From Silvibacterium acidisoli (lineage in GTDB: Bacteria; Acidobacteriota; Terriglobia; Terriglobales; Acidobacteriaceae), in assembly GCA_022870745.1 (NCBI GenBank), contig CP085323.1, positions 2,418,001-2,482,000 of the forward strand: DNA of 64,000 nt, given 5' to 3'. The position numbers and the translations under genes are program-made. The notes beneath the pieces were generated by a model. The model ran no database searches, was not told the origin of the DNA, and saw nothing but the letters and a program-made list of their open reading frames with translations. Position 1 is the first letter of the stretch. Each line of letters starts with the position of its first letter. Below are positions 52,343 through 62,391 of the stretch, piece after piece.

Positions 52343-54376
52343 ATGACGCGAATTTGCCAGAGGTTGGGACTAGCTGTATTGCTTGCAGGATCAATTGCCG
52401 CAACTGCAAAGGCCGATGAGTTGAACCTGATGCCGTGGCCTTCACATATAGAGCAGCAGGCAGGTGCCTTGAATCTAAACAGGCTGCCGCATGTCGAAGT
52501 GACAGGTTGCGAAGAGCGAGTGACGAGTGGCCTCGACCGCTTCAACCGCGCGGTTGCGCTGCGCACGGGTATGCCGTTTCTGAATCCCGATCTGAAGCCT
52601 GACACGGCGACAATGTTCGCGATCCACTGCGCGGCACATGGCGACAAAGTACAGGCTCTTGAAGAAGACGAAAGCTACAAGCTGACGGTCACAGCGGCGG
52701 GTATCGATCTCTCCGCGCCGAATCCGCTGGGCGTACTGCATGGATTTCAGACGCTGTTGCAGCTGATGCACAATGGCCCGCAGGGCTGGGAAATTCCCGC
52801 GGTGCAGATTGAAGATACGCCGCGTTTTCCCTGGCGCGGATTGATGATCGATGTCTCTCGCCACTTCATGGGCATCGATGTGCTGAAGCGCAACATCGAC
52901 GGCATGGAGGCGGTGAAGTACAACGTGCTGCACCTGCACCTCTCCGATGACGAAGGCTTTCGCGTGCAAAGCCTAAAGCGGCCGAAACTGACCGAAGTCG
53001 CCTCCGATGGAAACTTCTATACGCAGGAGCAGGTGCGCGACCTGGTGGAGTATGCGCGGGCGCGCGGCATCCGCGTGGTTCCGGAGTTCGACGTTCCAGG
53101 GCACTCGGTGAGCTGGCTGGTTGCGTATCCTGAACTGGCCTCAGCACCTGGCGTGACCAAGATCGTTCGCAGCCAGTACGACGAGCTGCGTCCCCCCTTC
53201 GACCCGACAAACGATGGCACTTATAAGCTGCTCGACGATGTTTTCGGCGAGATGGCGAAGCTCTTTCCAGACGAGTACTTCCACATTGGCGGCGACGAGG
53301 TCGACGGCAAGTATTGGGATCACAATGAGAAGATCCAGGCGTGGATGAAAGAGCACAACATCAAGGACAATCATGCTCTCCAGGCCTACTTCAATCAGAA
53401 GATCCAGAAGATCGTGAACAAGCACGGCAAGCACATGGAAGGCTGGGACGAGATTGTCGCGAGCGATCTGCCCAAGGACATTCTGGTACAGTCGTGGCGT
53501 GGCCCGAAGTCGATTGCGCAGACCGCGCAGATGGGCTTCAAGACACTGCTTTCAGCCGGATACTATCTCGACCTGCAGTACTCGGCGGCGACGCATTACG
53601 CGGTCGATCCGCTGGAGGGTGAGGCCGCTGCGCTTACTCCGGAGCAGAAGAAGCTGATCATCGGCGGGGAAGCCGCGCAGTGGACGGAGTATGTGACTTC
53701 GGAGATTCTCGACAATCGGATCTGGCCTCGTGCCGGAGCGGTAGCGGAAAGGCTGTGGTCGCCTGAGTCAGTCACGGATGTGAACTCGATGTATCGCCGT
53801 CTGGCCGTGCTGAGCGATGAGCTGCAATGGGTCGGGCTCGAGCACACGACAAGCAGCCAGCGCATGCTCGACCGGATTGCCGCCGGCATGCCTTACGAGC
53901 TGTTCAACACGCTTGCTGTCACGGTCGAACCGGTGAAGGAGTACGAGCGCGAGACCACGCAGAAGTACGACACGAACATGCCGCTGAATCACCTGGTCGA
54001 TGCCGATCCGCCGGAGAGCAATGAAGCCCGCAGGATCAATGCACTGGCCACGCAGGCAGCATCGAATGCAGAGGCCCGCGCGGAGCTGCGCAAGTGGCTG
54101 GTGCGCTGGCGCGACAACGATGCGAAGATCGAGCCGTATCTCGCCACCTCGGAGCTGCGGACGAACCTCGTTCCTCTTTCGCAGCAACTCGCGGTGCTCG
54201 GTACAGTCGGCTTGCAGGCACTCGATGCCATCGAGTCCGGCCATGCATTGACGGCGGACCAGCAGAAGCAGCAGAACGATTCCATCACTGCGGCAGATGT
54301 GCATCACGCGCAGATGCTGATCGTGGTGGTGCCGGCTGTGAAGTCGCTGGTGGCGGCAGAGCCGGTCGCACACTAA
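52343..54376 (+). CDS. Secreted beta-N-acetylhexosaminidase (GH20)
   Basis: 677 residues. Signal peptide LGLAVLLAGSIAATAKA. GH20 N-terminal beta domain (about 30-155), then the TIM barrel with the catalytic pair Asp318-Glu319 in HIGGDEVDG. Removes terminal GlcNAc/GalNAc from chitin fragments, peptidoglycan or glycans. A helical C-terminal region (about 530-677) lacks a known domain. Convergent with a GH18 chitinase: a chitin-use pair. Confidence 0.92.
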   Translation: MTRICQRLGLAVLLAGSIAATAKADELNLMPWPSHIEQQAGALNLNRLPHVEVTGCEERVTSGLDRFNRAVALRTGMPFLNPDLKPDTATMFAIHCAAHGDKVQALEEDESYKLTVTAAGIDLSAPNPLGVLHGFQTLLQLMHNGPQGWEIPAVQIEDTPRFPWRGLMIDVSRHFMGIDVLKRNIDGMEAVKYNVLHLHLSDDEGFRVQSLKRPKLTEVASDGNFYTQEQVRDLVEYARARGIRVVPEFDVPGHSVSWLVAYPELASAPGVTKIVRSQYDELRPPFDPTNDGTYKLLDDVFGEMAKLFPDEYFHIGGDEVDGKYWDHNEKIQAWMKEHNIKDNHALQAYFNQKIQKIVNKHGKHMEGWDEIVASDLPKDILVQSWRGPKSIAQTAQMGFKTLLSAGYYLDLQYSAATHYAVDPLEGEAAALTPEQKKLIIGGEAAQWTEYVTSEILDNRIWPRAGAVAERLWSPESVTDVNSMYRRLAVLSDELQWVGLEHTTSSQRMLDRIAAGMPYELFNTLAVTVEPVKEYERETTQKYDTNMPLNHLVDADPPESNEARRINALATQAASNAEARAELRKWLVRWRDNDAKIEPYLATSELRTNLVPLSQQLAVLGTVGLQALDAIESGHALTADQQKQQNDSITAADVHHAQMLIVVVPAVKSLVAAEPVAH

Positions 54377-54392
54377 TACAGAGCCTGACCAC

Positions 54393-54470
54393 TGTCATTC
54401 CGAACGCTGTGAGGAGCCTGCATCTGGGAAGCATCCCGGCTGCAGGTTCCTCGCTTTGCTCGGAGTGACA
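54393..54470. repeat. Imperfect 30-bp inverted repeat between GH20 and GH18 genes
   Basis: Arms 54393-54422 and 54441-54470; the left begins TGTCATTCCGAA and the right ends CGGAGTGACA, with several mismatches. The TGTCATTCCGAG...GAGGAACCTGCA pattern resembles dispersed palindromes seen in acidobacterial and other genomes. Position suggests a shared terminator. Confidence 0.7.
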
Positions 54471-54480
54471 GCCCCACAAT

Positions 54481-55635
54481 CTACGGAAGCGGCTTCACTG
54501 AGCCGGCAAGTCCCTGCGCGATCGTGTTTACCAGTTCGTGATTGTGGTCGCCGGAATACTCCCAGAACATCATGCCGCCCAGATCATGCTCGAGCACGTA
54601 CTGGCTCTTGAGCTTCAGCGATTCTGGATCCTCGTAGGAAACGAAAACCTTTTGCGACGCGTTGTAGAGATACGGGGACGCGGCAGTGCTGTCCCAATAG
54701 CGCGTGAATCCGTTCTTCAGCAGGTTGTCGACGATTGAGTGATAGTTCGCGTCGAGTTTTATCTGGTTGCCGGGCTGGAAGAGGCCGTGATTCGTTGCCG
54801 GGACATTTCCCCATACATGTCCATAGAAGGGAACGCCCAGCACGATCTTGCGCGAGGGAACGCCTGCGGCCAGGTAGAGCTTCACAGAGGCGTCTGCGGA
54901 GATGTGCTTTGGGTCGGCCGGATCGGTGTAAAGAGGCGCATGGTTGCCGGTATTCTTGTCTGAATCCGGCTCGTAGTAGTCGTAGCACATCAGGTTGACG
55001 GAATCGAGATAGCGCGCGACCTGCGGCATCTCTGTGTGGCTAAGAAAGTTTTCGTCTCCGGCAGTGGCGACCGAAGTGTAGAGATGCCGCCCGAGCAGCT
55101 TGCCTTCGCGATCGAAGCGTTCGCGCATTTCCTTCAACAGCAGCGTGTAGTTCTGCTTATCTTCGGGGCGGAAGGTGTTGCCGTTCCCGGTCTGTCCTGG
55201 ATACTCCCAGTCGATATCGATGCCGTCGAGTTTGTATTCGCGGACGAATTCCATTGCGCTGTCGATGAACTTCTTCCGGCTGGATGCCGTGAGCGAGACA
55301 TCGGAGAATGCTCCGGACCAGCTCCATCCGCCGACGGAAGCCAGCACTTTCAGGCTCGGATTCTGCTGCTTAAGCTGGTTCAGGATCGCGTAGTTCTCCC
55401 GGTCATGCGCGAAGCCGGTGACGACTTTGCCGTCCTTCACATTAGCGAATGCGTAATTGATGCGCGTGAGCTTTTTCGGATCGACCTCTCCGGGCGCAAT
55501 CGTACGATCCTGCACAAAAATATAGGCAATGATCTCGTCAGCGGGCTTACGGGCGGCCGTGATGGGCTGAGCATGCAGAGGCAGGCAGGAGGCGGCAAGC
55601 AGCAGGATGGGCGACAGGCACAGGAGATTTTTCAT
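54481..55635 (-). CDS. Secreted chitinase (GH18)
   Basis: About 384 residues from ATG 55635; signal peptide LLCLSPILLLAASCLPLHAQ. GH18 motif DGIDIDWEYPG with Asp137, Asp140, Asp142 and catalytic Glu144. Single TIM barrel, no chitin-binding module. Substrate-assisted cleavage of chitin-type polymers. Confidence 0.93.
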   Translation of the reverse strand: MKNLLCLSPILLLAASCLPLHAQPITAARKPADEIIAYIFVQDRTIAPGEVDPKKLTRINYAFANVKDGKVVTGFAHDRENYAILNQLKQQNPSLKVLASVGGWSWSGAFSDVSLTASSRKKFIDSAMEFVREYKLDGIDIDWEYPGQTGNGNTFRPEDKQNYTLLLKEMRERFDREGKLLGRHLYTSVATAGDENFLSHTEMPQVARYLDSVNLMCYDYYEPDSDKNTGNHAPLYTDPADPKHISADASVKLYLAAGVPSRKIVLGVPFYGHVWGNVPATNHGLFQPGNQIKLDANYHSIVDNLLKNGFTRYWDSTAASPYLYNASQKVFVSYEDPESLKLKSQYVLEHDLGGMMFWEYSGDHNHELVNTIAQGLAGSVKPLP

Positions 55636-55790
55636 GGTGTCCAGACGGAGACCAACATACAGGATTCCATTCCGGGTCAACAATCCCGTTTGCGTACGGA
55701 ATGCTTCGCTGGCAAGGCATTTGCGATGCGATCTGTGAATTTTTCATTAGTATGAAAGGACAGACTTCTCGCAGGAAGGAACCACTTCCC

Positions 55791-57692
55791 ATGCTGAATG
55801 CCAAATTCTTCTGCCGCCTCGCCGCTGCGAGCGCGCTGCTGGTGATCCCCGCCCTGGGCCAGAGCGCAGGCGGCCCGATCCAGATTACTGCCGATCTGAG
55901 CGACGCTCCGCGCAAGCTCTACCATGCCGAGGTCGATCTGCCGGTCACAGCCGGCCCGCTGACGCTGACGACTCCGCAGTGGATTCCCGGCAATCATCGC
56001 CCCACCGGCCCGGTCGAGAGCATTACGGGCGTGGTCTTTACGATTGACGGCAAAACGATCCCGTGGCGTCGTGACGATGTGGACCTCTACCAGTTTCACC
56101 TGACGATTCCCCAGGGCGCGACGCATCTGCATGCGCACCTCGATTGCATCGTGACCGCCCGTGTGTCGCAGAAGATGGCAGTCCTCGAGTGGGAGAAGCT
56201 GTTGCTCTATCCCGCTCATGTCCCTGTGAAGGAGATCGCCATACAGCCTTCGCTGATTGTGCCCGCAGGCTGGGGTGTTGGAACGGCTCTCGACCCCATC
56301 GGCGGTGGCGCGTATCCGGTGCCGGCTGCGGGAACTACAACGCACTTCGCGGCGACCAATGTCGAGCAGCTTGAGGATTCACCCATCATCGCCGGCCAGT
56401 ACTTCCACGAGTTTCCGCTGGCTCCTGAGATCAAGCCGAAGCACTACATCGATGTGGTCTCCGATTTGCCTGATGACTCGAACCTGCGTCCCGAGCTGCT
56501 GACCCAGATCGCCAATCTGGTTCGCGAAGCAGATGCGCTCTATGGCTCGCACCACTACAACCAGTACCACTTCCTGCTGACGCTCTCCGACGTGGCTGGC
56601 GGCGAAGGGCTGGAGCATGGCCAGTCTTCTGACAATGGTGTCGATGAGAAGGGTTTTGCCGACCCGAACCATCAGCTTGCGGAGTCGGACCTGCTTGCCC
56701 ACGAATTCACGCACTCGTGGAATGGCAAATATCGCCGGCCGGTCGGCTTGTATCAGCCTGATTTCGCCACGCCCCAGCAGGGAGCGCTGCTCTGGGTTTA
56801 CGAAGGCATGACGGAGTACCTGGGCAACGTACTCGCGGCGCGCTCGGGGCTTAAGAATCAGTCACAGTATCGTGATGTGCTCGCGATGAATGCGGCGAAT
56901 CTCGAATACAAGCCGGGCCGCGACTGGCGTTCGACAGAGGACACGGCAATTGCCGCCAGCGTTCTGCGCGGAGGCAACGCCAGCTGGACGAACTGGCGTC
57001 GCGGGCAGGATTACTACATGGAAGGCGAGCTGCTCTGGCTCGACGCCGACACGCTCATCCGCAAGCAGACGAACGACAAGAAAAATCTCGGAGATTTTCT
57101 CCGGATCTTTCTTGGCAAGGGCGGCAACACCGGGCCGATGATCCTGCCGTACACGTTCGACGAGCTGGCGCAGGACCTGAACGAGGTCGTGCCCTATGAC
57201 TGGGCTGCGTTCCTGCACGATCGCGTGGACCAGATCCATCCCCATGCTGACCTCGACGGTATCGAGCGCGGCGGCTACAAGCTTGTCTTCGAAGATCATC
57301 CAAATGATTCGGACCGGACCATGACGACTACCCGGCGTAAGCCGCATGTCGACGTATGGTATTCCCTGGGGCTGCGCCTGGATCAGGATGGCACGATCAC
57401 AGACGTTCTCTGGAACGGCCCGGCGGATAAGGCAAAGATCGCACCGGGAGAAAAGATCATCGCCGTCAATGGCCGGGTGTTTTCGCCCGAGGTGCTCCAC
57501 GAAAACATTCGCGAAGCCAAGGGCAAGCAGGAGCCGATTCATCTGATCCTGCAGGCTGACAGTTATATATCGACCGCCGATATCAACTACCACGACGGCG
57601 AGCGCTGGCCCGCCCTGCAGCGCGTAGATGGCACAACGGATTATCTCGACGAGATAACGAAGCCACTGACGAAGACCCCGGTCAGCCACTAG
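55791..57692 (+). CDS. Secreted M61 glycyl aminopeptidase with PDZ domain
   Basis: About 633 residues from ATG 55791 (AAGGA upstream; ATG 55752 is possible). Signal peptide FFCRLAAASALLVIPALGQ. M61 zinc site His304-Glu305-x2-His308 in LLAHEFTHSW, with the downstream Glu in YEGMTEYLGN. PDZ domain near residue 530-600 (ITDVLWNGPADKAKIAPGEK). Periplasmic peptide use. Confidence 0.92.
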   Translation: MLNAKFFCRLAAASALLVIPALGQSAGGPIQITADLSDAPRKLYHAEVDLPVTAGPLTLTTPQWIPGNHRPTGPVESITGVVFTIDGKTIPWRRDDVDLYQFHLTIPQGATHLHAHLDCIVTARVSQKMAVLEWEKLLLYPAHVPVKEIAIQPSLIVPAGWGVGTALDPIGGGAYPVPAAGTTTHFAATNVEQLEDSPIIAGQYFHEFPLAPEIKPKHYIDVVSDLPDDSNLRPELLTQIANLVREADALYGSHHYNQYHFLLTLSDVAGGEGLEHGQSSDNGVDEKGFADPNHQLAESDLLAHEFTHSWNGKYRRPVGLYQPDFATPQQGALLWVYEGMTEYLGNVLAARSGLKNQSQYRDVLAMNAANLEYKPGRDWRSTEDTAIAASVLRGGNASWTNWRRGQDYYMEGELLWLDADTLIRKQTNDKKNLGDFLRIFLGKGGNTGPMILPYTFDELAQDLNEVVPYDWAAFLHDRVDQIHPHADLDGIERGGYKLVFEDHPNDSDRTMTTTRRKPHVDVWYSLGLRLDQDGTITDVLWNGPADKAKIAPGEKIIAVNGRVFSPEVLHENIREAKGKQEPIHLILQADSYISTADINYHDGERWPALQRVDGTTDYLDEITKPLTKTPVSH

Positions 57693-57700
57693 GACCGGGG
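57676..57700 (+). terminator. Hairpin spanning the M61 stop codon
   Basis: Perfect 8-bp CCCCGGTC / GACCGGGG with a 9-base loop; no T-run. Confidence 0.4.
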
Positions 57701-57789
57701 CGGAATTTGCGGGCTTTCAATATTCCGCTCCTATATGATTTTCGCAACCCGGCTCCCGTTTGGCGCCGGTGAGATTGGTATCTACATTT

Positions 57790-59604
57790 ATGCCTGACAT
57801 CTACTCTTCTTCTGCTTCCTCCTCATCAGCTTCTGCCTCGGAGACCAAGCGCGGCTACAACCAATTTCTGTTGCTGGTAGCCGGGCTCGGCGGACTGCTT
57901 TACGGAGTGGATGTCGGCATCATCGGCGGTGCTCTGCCCTATCTGCAGGCCACCTCGAATCTCACGGCTGGACAGCTTTCAATCATTGTCGCCGCGGTGC
58001 TGCTCGGCAGCGTCATTTCGACGCTCTTTGCCGGGCTGCTTGCCGACCTGATGGGCCGTAAGCCTCTCATGATCCTGAGCGGCCTGGTATTCGTGATCAG
58101 CATCCCGATGATTGCGCTCTCGCACGGTTATGGTGCGCTCTTTCTCGGCCGCCTGCTGCAGGGCATGAGCGGTGGGTTTATCGGAGTGGTCGTACCGCTT
58201 TATCTCGCGGAATGTCTCACGGCATCGAATCGCGGCAAGGGAACCGGTGTCTTCCAGTGGCTGCTTACCTTTGGTATCGTCGCCGCGGCCTTCATCGGTA
58301 TCTATTACAGCTATCGCCTGGAGGATGTTTCACGCGTCGCCGACGCTGCGACCATCTTCCACTTCAAAGATCAGGCATGGCGGCATATTTTCTGGGTGTC
58401 GCTGCCTCCTGGCATCCTCTTCGTGCTGGGCAGCTTCTTTGTCGCGGAGTCGCCGCGCTGGCTGCAGCGCCGCGGGAACAGGCAGAAGGCTCTGGCCTCG
58501 CTGCTGCGCTCACGCACACCCGAGCGAGCCGCCATCGAGCTTGAGGAGATGGAACAGGCCGCGGCCTCCGAAACCGCGTCGGTTGGAACCAAGGTCAAGG
58601 AATCCCTCCTGCGCCGTAAGTACGTCATTCCATTTCTGCTGGCGTGCGTGATCCTTGCCTGCAATACCGCGACCGGCATCAACTCGATCATCGGCTACAA
58701 CACAAGTATCCTCCTGCAGAGTGGTCTCTCTGACCTGCAGTCGCACTGGGGTTATGTCATCTTTACCTGTGTCAACTTCCTGATGACCATAGGCGGTATG
58801 AGCCTGGTTGATCGCGTGGGACGCAAGTTCCTTTTCGTCATGGGAACGTCGGGAATCATGGCCTCGCTCATCATCGTCGGTCTGCTCTTCCTCGGCACCG
58901 AGAAGCACAATGTGGACTGCCGTGCGGCGATCCAGTCAATGACGAATCCCGACGGAACGCTTTCGGTGAACTTTACTCCCGCTGAGGCGAAGAGCCTGCT
59001 TGCCAGCTCCGGATATCAGGGAACGGATATCGATCCCAATCGTGCGTCACTGGTTGTGATCTATTCCTACGGAGACTTCACCAATGCGACCAATCTTGTT
59101 CGTTCGGATGACAGGAATGCAGCGCCCGTGCAGGTAAAGCGGGACAGCGCGATGCCGAAAAGCAAGTTCGAGGCAGCCGTAAACAATCCTTTCGCCGATC
59201 TCGATAAGTCGCGCGAGGCCCCGCTCAAGATTGAGCGCGCCTACATCGGTGCGGTTCCGGACATGCATCATGGCTGGACGGTCGCCTTCTTCCTTTACAC
59301 ATTCATGGCCTCGTATGCTCTCGGGCCTGGCGTCTGCGTTTGGCTTGCCTTGTCTGAACTGATGCCGACCCGCATCCGTTCAAACGGCATGAGCATTGCG
59401 CTGGTGCTCAATCAGCTGGTGTCGACCACGCTTGCGGCTGTCTTTCTGCCGGTAGTCAGCAAGTTCGGCTACTCGTTCATGTTCTTCCTCTTCGCGGGAT
59501 TCACGGTCATATACCTTGTGACGACTGCTTTCTTCCTGCCGGAGACGAAGGGCAAGACCCTGGAGCAGATCGAGGAATACTTCGAGCGGGGCGCAACGGC
59601 CTAG
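57790..59604 (+). CDS. Sugar-porter MFS transporter with large periplasmic insert
   Basis: About 604 residues from ATG 57790 (TTG 57760 possible, no clear ribosome site). Sugar-porter signatures: GGLLYGVDVGIIGG, GLLADLMGRKP, ESPRWL and PETKGKTLEQIEEYF. Twelve helices, but residues about 371-494 between helices 9 and 10 form an extra soluble domain on the periplasmic side. N-terminal Ser-rich tail. Monosaccharide/proton symport is likely. Confidence 0.88.
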   Translation: MPDIYSSSASSSSASASETKRGYNQFLLLVAGLGGLLYGVDVGIIGGALPYLQATSNLTAGQLSIIVAAVLLGSVISTLFAGLLADLMGRKPLMILSGLVFVISIPMIALSHGYGALFLGRLLQGMSGGFIGVVVPLYLAECLTASNRGKGTGVFQWLLTFGIVAAAFIGIYYSYRLEDVSRVADAATIFHFKDQAWRHIFWVSLPPGILFVLGSFFVAESPRWLQRRGNRQKALASLLRSRTPERAAIELEEMEQAAASETASVGTKVKESLLRRKYVIPFLLACVILACNTATGINSIIGYNTSILLQSGLSDLQSHWGYVIFTCVNFLMTIGGMSLVDRVGRKFLFVMGTSGIMASLIIVGLLFLGTEKHNVDCRAAIQSMTNPDGTLSVNFTPAEAKSLLASSGYQGTDIDPNRASLVVIYSYGDFTNATNLVRSDDRNAAPVQVKRDSAMPKSKFEAAVNNPFADLDKSREAPLKIERAYIGAVPDMHHGWTVAFFLYTFMASYALGPGVCVWLALSELMPTRIRSNGMSIALVLNQLVSTTLAAVFLPVVSKFGYSFMFFLFAGFTVIYLVTTAFFLPETKGKTLEQIEEYFERGATA

Positions 59605-59663
59605 CCCTTATAACTACACCGGTTATCTTTCTGGGAAACCGGTTAATCTCTTCCCTCGTCATC

Positions 59664-59706
59664 GCGCTTTCCGCTCAGGCAGAATAAAGTCTGGAGCGGA
59701 AAGCGC
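59664..59706 (+). repeat. Perfect 13-bp inverted repeat over the CDGSH gene start
   Basis: GCGCTTTCCGCTC (59664-59676) and its exact complement (59694-59706), 17-base spacer. The right arm includes the GGAG ribosome site of the TTG at 59708: operator or translational switch. Confidence 0.78.
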
Positions 59707-59707
59707 A

Positions 59708-60127
59708 TTGTTCTTTCGGAAGAAAAAAGAGCGGCCCAACACCATCCAGGTGACGGCCGACGGTCCCTTTGAGGTAAGCGGAGACTTCGCGGTCAAAGGC
59801 CGGGAGCCGCTGGATCATGCATTCTTATGCCGCTGCGGAGCCTCGAAGAACAAGCCGTTCTGCGATGGTTCTCACCAGTGCACAGGATTCAAGGATGACG
59901 GGCTCAGCGGAAAGCAGCCGCGCGTTGCCGAGATAAAACCCGTTGGCAGGATGACACTCAATCCGGTTGATGGCGGAGCCCTTCTGGTAAACGGACCACA
60001 CCAGGTGCTCAGTGCAGGTGGAGAAATCATTCATCGTGGTGAGACATCCGTTCTCTGCCGTTGTGGCAACTCGGCCCGCAAGCCTTTCTGTGACGGCAGG
60101 CACGCTCAGGTCAATTTTGAGAACTAA
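59708..60127 (+). CDS. Two-motif CDGSH iron-sulfur protein
   Basis: 139 residues. Two CDGSH-type [2Fe-2S] sites: CRCGASKNKPFCDGSH and CRCGNSARKPFCDGRH, each with three Cys and one His. TTG start with GGAG 11 bases upstream. MitoNEET-like redox/Fe-S role. Followed after 7 bases by the patatin/BamA gene. Confidence 0.9.
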   Translation: MFFRKKKERPNTIQVTADGPFEVSGDFAVKGREPLDHAFLCRCGASKNKPFCDGSHQCTGFKDDGLSGKQPRVAEIKPVGRMTLNPVDGGALLVNGPHQVLSAGGEIIHRGETSVLCRCGNSARKPFCDGRHAQVNFEN

Positions 60128-60134
60128 CCCTACG

Positions 60135-62339
60135 ATGCGAAAGATTCTCTGTACGGCGACGGCGGTTCTGGTCACTCTTCTGAGCACAACACTTCCCGCG
60201 CAGGACACGCAGCCCAAAGCGAGACGCCCGAAGATTGGGCTCGTGTTGAACGGTGGCGGAGCGCTTGGGCTTGCTCATGTCGGCGCTCTGGAGTGGATGG
60301 ACGAACACCACATTCCCGTCGATGAGGTCGCCGGCACCAGCATGGGGGGACTTATCGGCGCGGCCTACTCGACGGGCATGTCTCCCAAGGAAATCCACCA
60401 GTTTCTGAAGGGAGTCAACTGGGATCGCATGATCAGCGATACCACTCCCTATCGCGACATGCCATACCGCCGCAAGGAGGATGTCAGCGAGTATCCGGCT
60501 ATGCTGCAGTTTGGGTACAAGAAGGGGCTGCGCTTCGCCGAGGGATACAAGTCCGGCAACCAGATTCAACTCCTGCTGGACAAGATCGCACTGCCGTACT
60601 CGCAGGTCAGCAACTTCGATGATCTGCCTACTCCTTTTGCGTGTGTGGCCACCGACCTGGTATCGGGTAAGCCGCACGTCTTTCGCTCGGGATCGCTGGC
60701 GATGGCGATGCGTGCCACCATGTCGCTGCCTGGTATCTTCGCGCCAGTGCGCACGGACAACGCGATTTATGCAGACGGGGGGCTCAGCGACAATCTCCCG
60801 GTAGATGTGGCGAAACAGATGGGCGCCGATGTAACGATCGCAATCTATCTGCAGGGCGCGGGCCTTAAACCGGACGAAAAGCTGACTACGCTTGGAGTGC
60901 TGGGGCGCTCGGTGGGCGTGATGATTGCCGCAAATGAGCTGCACAGCATCGAACAGGCCGACGTGCTGGTGTCTGTTCCGCTGGAAGATACGACCGCGAT
61001 GGATTATCAGAAGACGGACGCCATCATCCGTCGCGGTTACGAGGCAGCACAAAAAAAAGCGGCCGTGCTCGAGCGCTTTGCCGTTGACGATGCGACGTGG
61101 CAGGCTTACTTGAAAGAAAGAGACAGCCGCAAGCGTGCTGTGCCGGTGCCGCAGTTCATCGCCGTTACAGGCGTCAATCAGAAAGACGCTGTGCGCATCC
61201 AGGAACAGCTGGCTGACAACCTGAATAAACCGATCCAGCCTGACCTGATCGCGCGGCAGCTTGCCGTGATGAACAGTACGCAACGGGTTGGGGGGCTGAG
61301 CTACGGACTCACCGAGAAAGATGGAACACCCGGGCTGCTGATAGGCGGCAACGAAGAACCGTTCGGACGACTTGTCTTTCGTCCCTTGCTGCTGGTTGAT
61401 GGCTGGGACTATCAAAACGTGACGCTCAGTGTCGGCGCGCGTATGACAGCGTTTGATCTCGGGGGGTACGGATCGGAGCTTCGAACCGACGGGCTGTTTG
61501 GCTCGGAATTGCTTCTTCGGTCGGAGTACTTTCGGCCGGTCGATACGGCACGGCGCTGGTTCCTGGCGCCACGTCTCTATGGCGATGACGCACCGCTCGA
61601 GCTTTATTCCGACTCCGGCCTGATCGCGGAATACCGCAATCGCAGATTGGGAGGCGGTATGGATATTGGCCACTACTTCGGGCGTGCTGCCGAGGCTCGC
61701 TTCGGGTATGAAAGCGATAACCAGAAGCTTTATCCCGATGTAGGCGATCCCACGGTGTTCCCGCGCATCAACGGCCGCGAGGGCGACACGCATCTGCGCT
61801 TCCGGCTGGATCGCTTTGATGATCCCATCACTCCCATGAAGGGCTCTCGTGTTGAAGCCCGTGCCGAATGGTGGGACGCAAAGCCAACGGGCGTCAGCTC
61901 GGTGGAGTTTCCCCTTGCCGAGCTTTCGATGCTTGGGTTCGCTCCTGTCACCAGCAAGTCATCGTTCTATCTTGGAGCGTCAGGTGGAACCACGCTCTGG
62001 AAAAATCCCGACGGACTACCGCCGTTTTCACTGGGCGGGTCGTTCCATCTCCCCGCCTACAACACGAATGAACTGCTGACCAACCAATACTTTCTGTTCC
62101 AGGGTGGTTATGCGCGTAAGCTGGGCGCTCTTTCGCCGCTCGCAGGTGGCCGTGTGCTGGCCTTTGCGGGTGCGGATGTCGGTAAGGCCTACTATCTTCA
62201 AGGGGTTTCGCATTTGCCATCGGATGTCGCAGGGGGACTGATGGTGAACACCCTGCTTGGGCCGATCACGCTGGGTGCAGCCGTTGGCGACTCGGGCCAC
62301 TACAAGTTTTTCTTCCAGATCGGACGAGCCTACTTCTGA
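60135..62339 (+). CDS. Patatin-like phospholipase with BamA-type barrel
   Basis: About 734 residues from ATG 60135. Signal peptide ATAVLVTLLSTTLPAQ; patatin domain with GGGALGLAHVG, nucleophile Ser69 in GTSMGG and Asp in YADGGLSDNLP; then a POTRA-like segment and a C-terminal beta-barrel (about 430-734) ending YKFFFQIGRAYF, the terminal aromatic typical of outer-membrane barrels. PlpD-type architecture: lipase displayed or secreted across the outer membrane. Confidence 0.9.
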   Translation: MRKILCTATAVLVTLLSTTLPAQDTQPKARRPKIGLVLNGGGALGLAHVGALEWMDEHHIPVDEVAGTSMGGLIGAAYSTGMSPKEIHQFLKGVNWDRMISDTTPYRDMPYRRKEDVSEYPAMLQFGYKKGLRFAEGYKSGNQIQLLLDKIALPYSQVSNFDDLPTPFACVATDLVSGKPHVFRSGSLAMAMRATMSLPGIFAPVRTDNAIYADGGLSDNLPVDVAKQMGADVTIAIYLQGAGLKPDEKLTTLGVLGRSVGVMIAANELHSIEQADVLVSVPLEDTTAMDYQKTDAIIRRGYEAAQKKAAVLERFAVDDATWQAYLKERDSRKRAVPVPQFIAVTGVNQKDAVRIQEQLADNLNKPIQPDLIARQLAVMNSTQRVGGLSYGLTEKDGTPGLLIGGNEEPFGRLVFRPLLLVDGWDYQNVTLSVGARMTAFDLGGYGSELRTDGLFGSELLLRSEYFRPVDTARRWFLAPRLYGDDAPLELYSDSGLIAEYRNRRLGGGMDIGHYFGRAAEARFGYESDNQKLYPDVGDPTVFPRINGREGDTHLRFRLDRFDDPITPMKGSRVEARAEWWDAKPTGVSSVEFPLAELSMLGFAPVTSKSSFYLGASGGTTLWKNPDGLPPFSLGGSFHLPAYNTNELLTNQYFLFQGGYARKLGALSPLAGGRVLAFAGADVGKAYYLQGVSHLPSDVAGGLMVNTLLGPITLGAAVGDSGHYKFFFQIGRAYF

Positions 62340-62391
62340 CGGCCATAGGATTTTCGTAGCACAGCAATTATCCTGAAGGTTCAGGACAAGC

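Noticed and set aside
60111-61793. 560-codon open frame on the minus strand opposite the patatin/BamA gene
   Set aside because: Shadow of a high-GC coding gene; no motif, no ribosome site, while the plus strand has full catalytic motifs.
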